The translations under genes and the position numbers were made by a program. Shown here piece by piece: positions 5,094 through 5,477 of a DNA stretch of 5,477 nt. Source of the stretch: Gemmatimonadota bacterium. GTDB taxonomy: Bacteria; Gemmatimonadota; Gemmatimonadetes; Gemmatimonadales; GWC2-71-9. Numbering within the stretch: position 1 is the stretch's first letter; every line of letters begins with the position of its first letter. Under the pieces are notes generated by a model. That model was not told the origin of the DNA and did not search any database. It saw only the letters and a program-made list of their open reading frames with translations. The stretch spans positions 1 to 5,477 of the forward strand of contig JAOUIC010000144.1 of NCBI GenBank assembly GCA_029884275.1. The letters are read 5' to 3'.

Positions 5094-5464
5094 TACGGTG
5101 CGGAGGTCAGGTGCCCCACCAGCGCGGTGAGCCCACCGTCGGCGAACTTGGGCAGGTCGTCGCCCACCGCCTTGAAGGCGGCGGTGCCGGTCCCCGTGGT
5201 GCGGGCCGCGGCGTTCGGCCAGTAGAGCCTGGCCTGACGGTAGAAGCTGGCAGCGGAGCCGTCGAGGTTCCGGGCGAACCGGGTCAGCTCGGCCCGGGTG
5301 AAGGCGATTTCCGCCGCGCCCTGGACCACGATCGGAATGTGGGTGGCCGCATAGTACGACTCGAAGGCCGCCGCGTCCTTGGGGTGGTTGTAGATCACCG
5401 TCACGAAGGCGGTGGTGTCACCCGCGAGCATTGGGGAGGCGTCGTTGGTCTGCTCGCCGATCAT
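5093..5464 (-). CDS. EthD-family (dimeric alpha/beta barrel) protein
   Basis: The 123-residue product carries one EthD-type domain. FVTVIYNHPKDAAAFESYYAATHIPIV forms strand 1 and the first helix, with the family's Y-Y-x-x-T-H-x-P signature at about 42-49, and DDLPKFADGGLTALVGH (about 102-118) forms the last strand. Such domains dimerise as ferredoxin-like barrels. EthD was first seen beside an ether-degrading P450, and most members have no assigned reaction. ATG 5464 gives the listed start, but the frame stays open to the window edge (5477), so a longer N-terminus is possible. An inner ATG at 5431 would give a core domain of 112 residues. Neither has a Shine-Dalgarno. The stop overlaps the ATP-grasp GTG by one base, tying it to the cofactor operon. 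I do not know its role here; a small ligand-binding, chaperone or isomerase function are all possible. Confidence 0.75.
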   Translation of the reverse strand: MIGEQTNDASPMLAGDTTAFVTVIYNHPKDAAAFESYYAATHIPIVVQGAAEIAFTRAELTRFARNLDGSAASFYRQARLYWPNAAARTTGTGTAAFKAVGDDLPKFADGGLTALVGHLTSAP

Positions 5465-5477
5465 GCCGGTGAGCCCG

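Noticed and set aside
4221..5225. Plus-strand open frame of 334 codons opposite the ATP-grasp gene
   Set aside because: Rich in His/Asp/Arg/Gly/Pro, typical of an antisense shadow of a GC-rich gene; the opposite strand encodes a full ATP-grasp protein.

Overview
The window is compact, high-GC bacterial DNA (roughly 70% G+C by eye) filled almost end to end with eight genes. Most of them belong to families that recur in bacterial and archaeal clusters for the one-carbon carriers methanofuran (methylofuran in bacteria) and tetrahydromethanopterin (H4MPT, or dephospho-H4MPT in bacteria). The anchor is MfnB, (5-formylfuran-3-yl)methyl phosphate synthase, with its lysine and aspartate residues in place. 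Around it are an MfnE-type amino acid kinase family protein, a HisA-like barrel of the COG1411 type, a COG0720 tunnel-fold pterin synthase, a CitG-family (COG1767) protein and a RimK/MptN-like ATP-grasp ligase. I infer a bacterium that oxidises or interconverts C1 units through H4MPT and methylofuran. Gemmatimonadota, Rokubacteria-like lineages or another high-GC soil group are possible, but the sequence does not fix the phylum.

Layout, left to right. A short-chain dehydrogenase/reductase (SDR, minus strand, cut by the left edge) diverges from mfnB (plus) across a 50-bp gap holding overlapping candidate promoters. mfnB converges on the kinase gene (minus) with 3 bp between them. The kinase gene diverges from the HisA-like gene (plus) across 50 bp. 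The HisA-like gene converges with, and overlaps by 25 bp, the last gene of a four-gene minus-strand operon. That operon reads, in transcription order, EthD-like protein, ATP-grasp ligase, CitG-like protein, pterin synthase. Its internal overlaps are 1, 4 and 11 nt, so the four genes look translationally coupled. Its promoter lies to the right of the window.

Proposed division of labour. MfnB and the kinase build and activate the furan head group of methylofuran. The pterin synthase probably supplies 6-hydroxymethyl-dihydropterin for the H4MPT head, because it carries a combined C-E-x-x-H-G-H active-site motif. The CitG-like protein is a candidate for a ribosyl transfer step. The ATP-grasp protein is a candidate glutamate ligase on either cofactor. 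The HisA-like protein keeps both catalytic aspartates of its family but has no known substrate here. The SDR has an altered catalytic tetrad (Phe for Tyr, Asp for Asn) and an Asp beside the usual Ser. It is a candidate pterin reductase, but that is inference. The EthD-like protein is the least expected member. No genes for the C1-transfer enzymes themselves (Fae, Mtd, Mch, Fhc) lie in the window, and no RNA genes, mobile elements or CRISPR arrays are visible.
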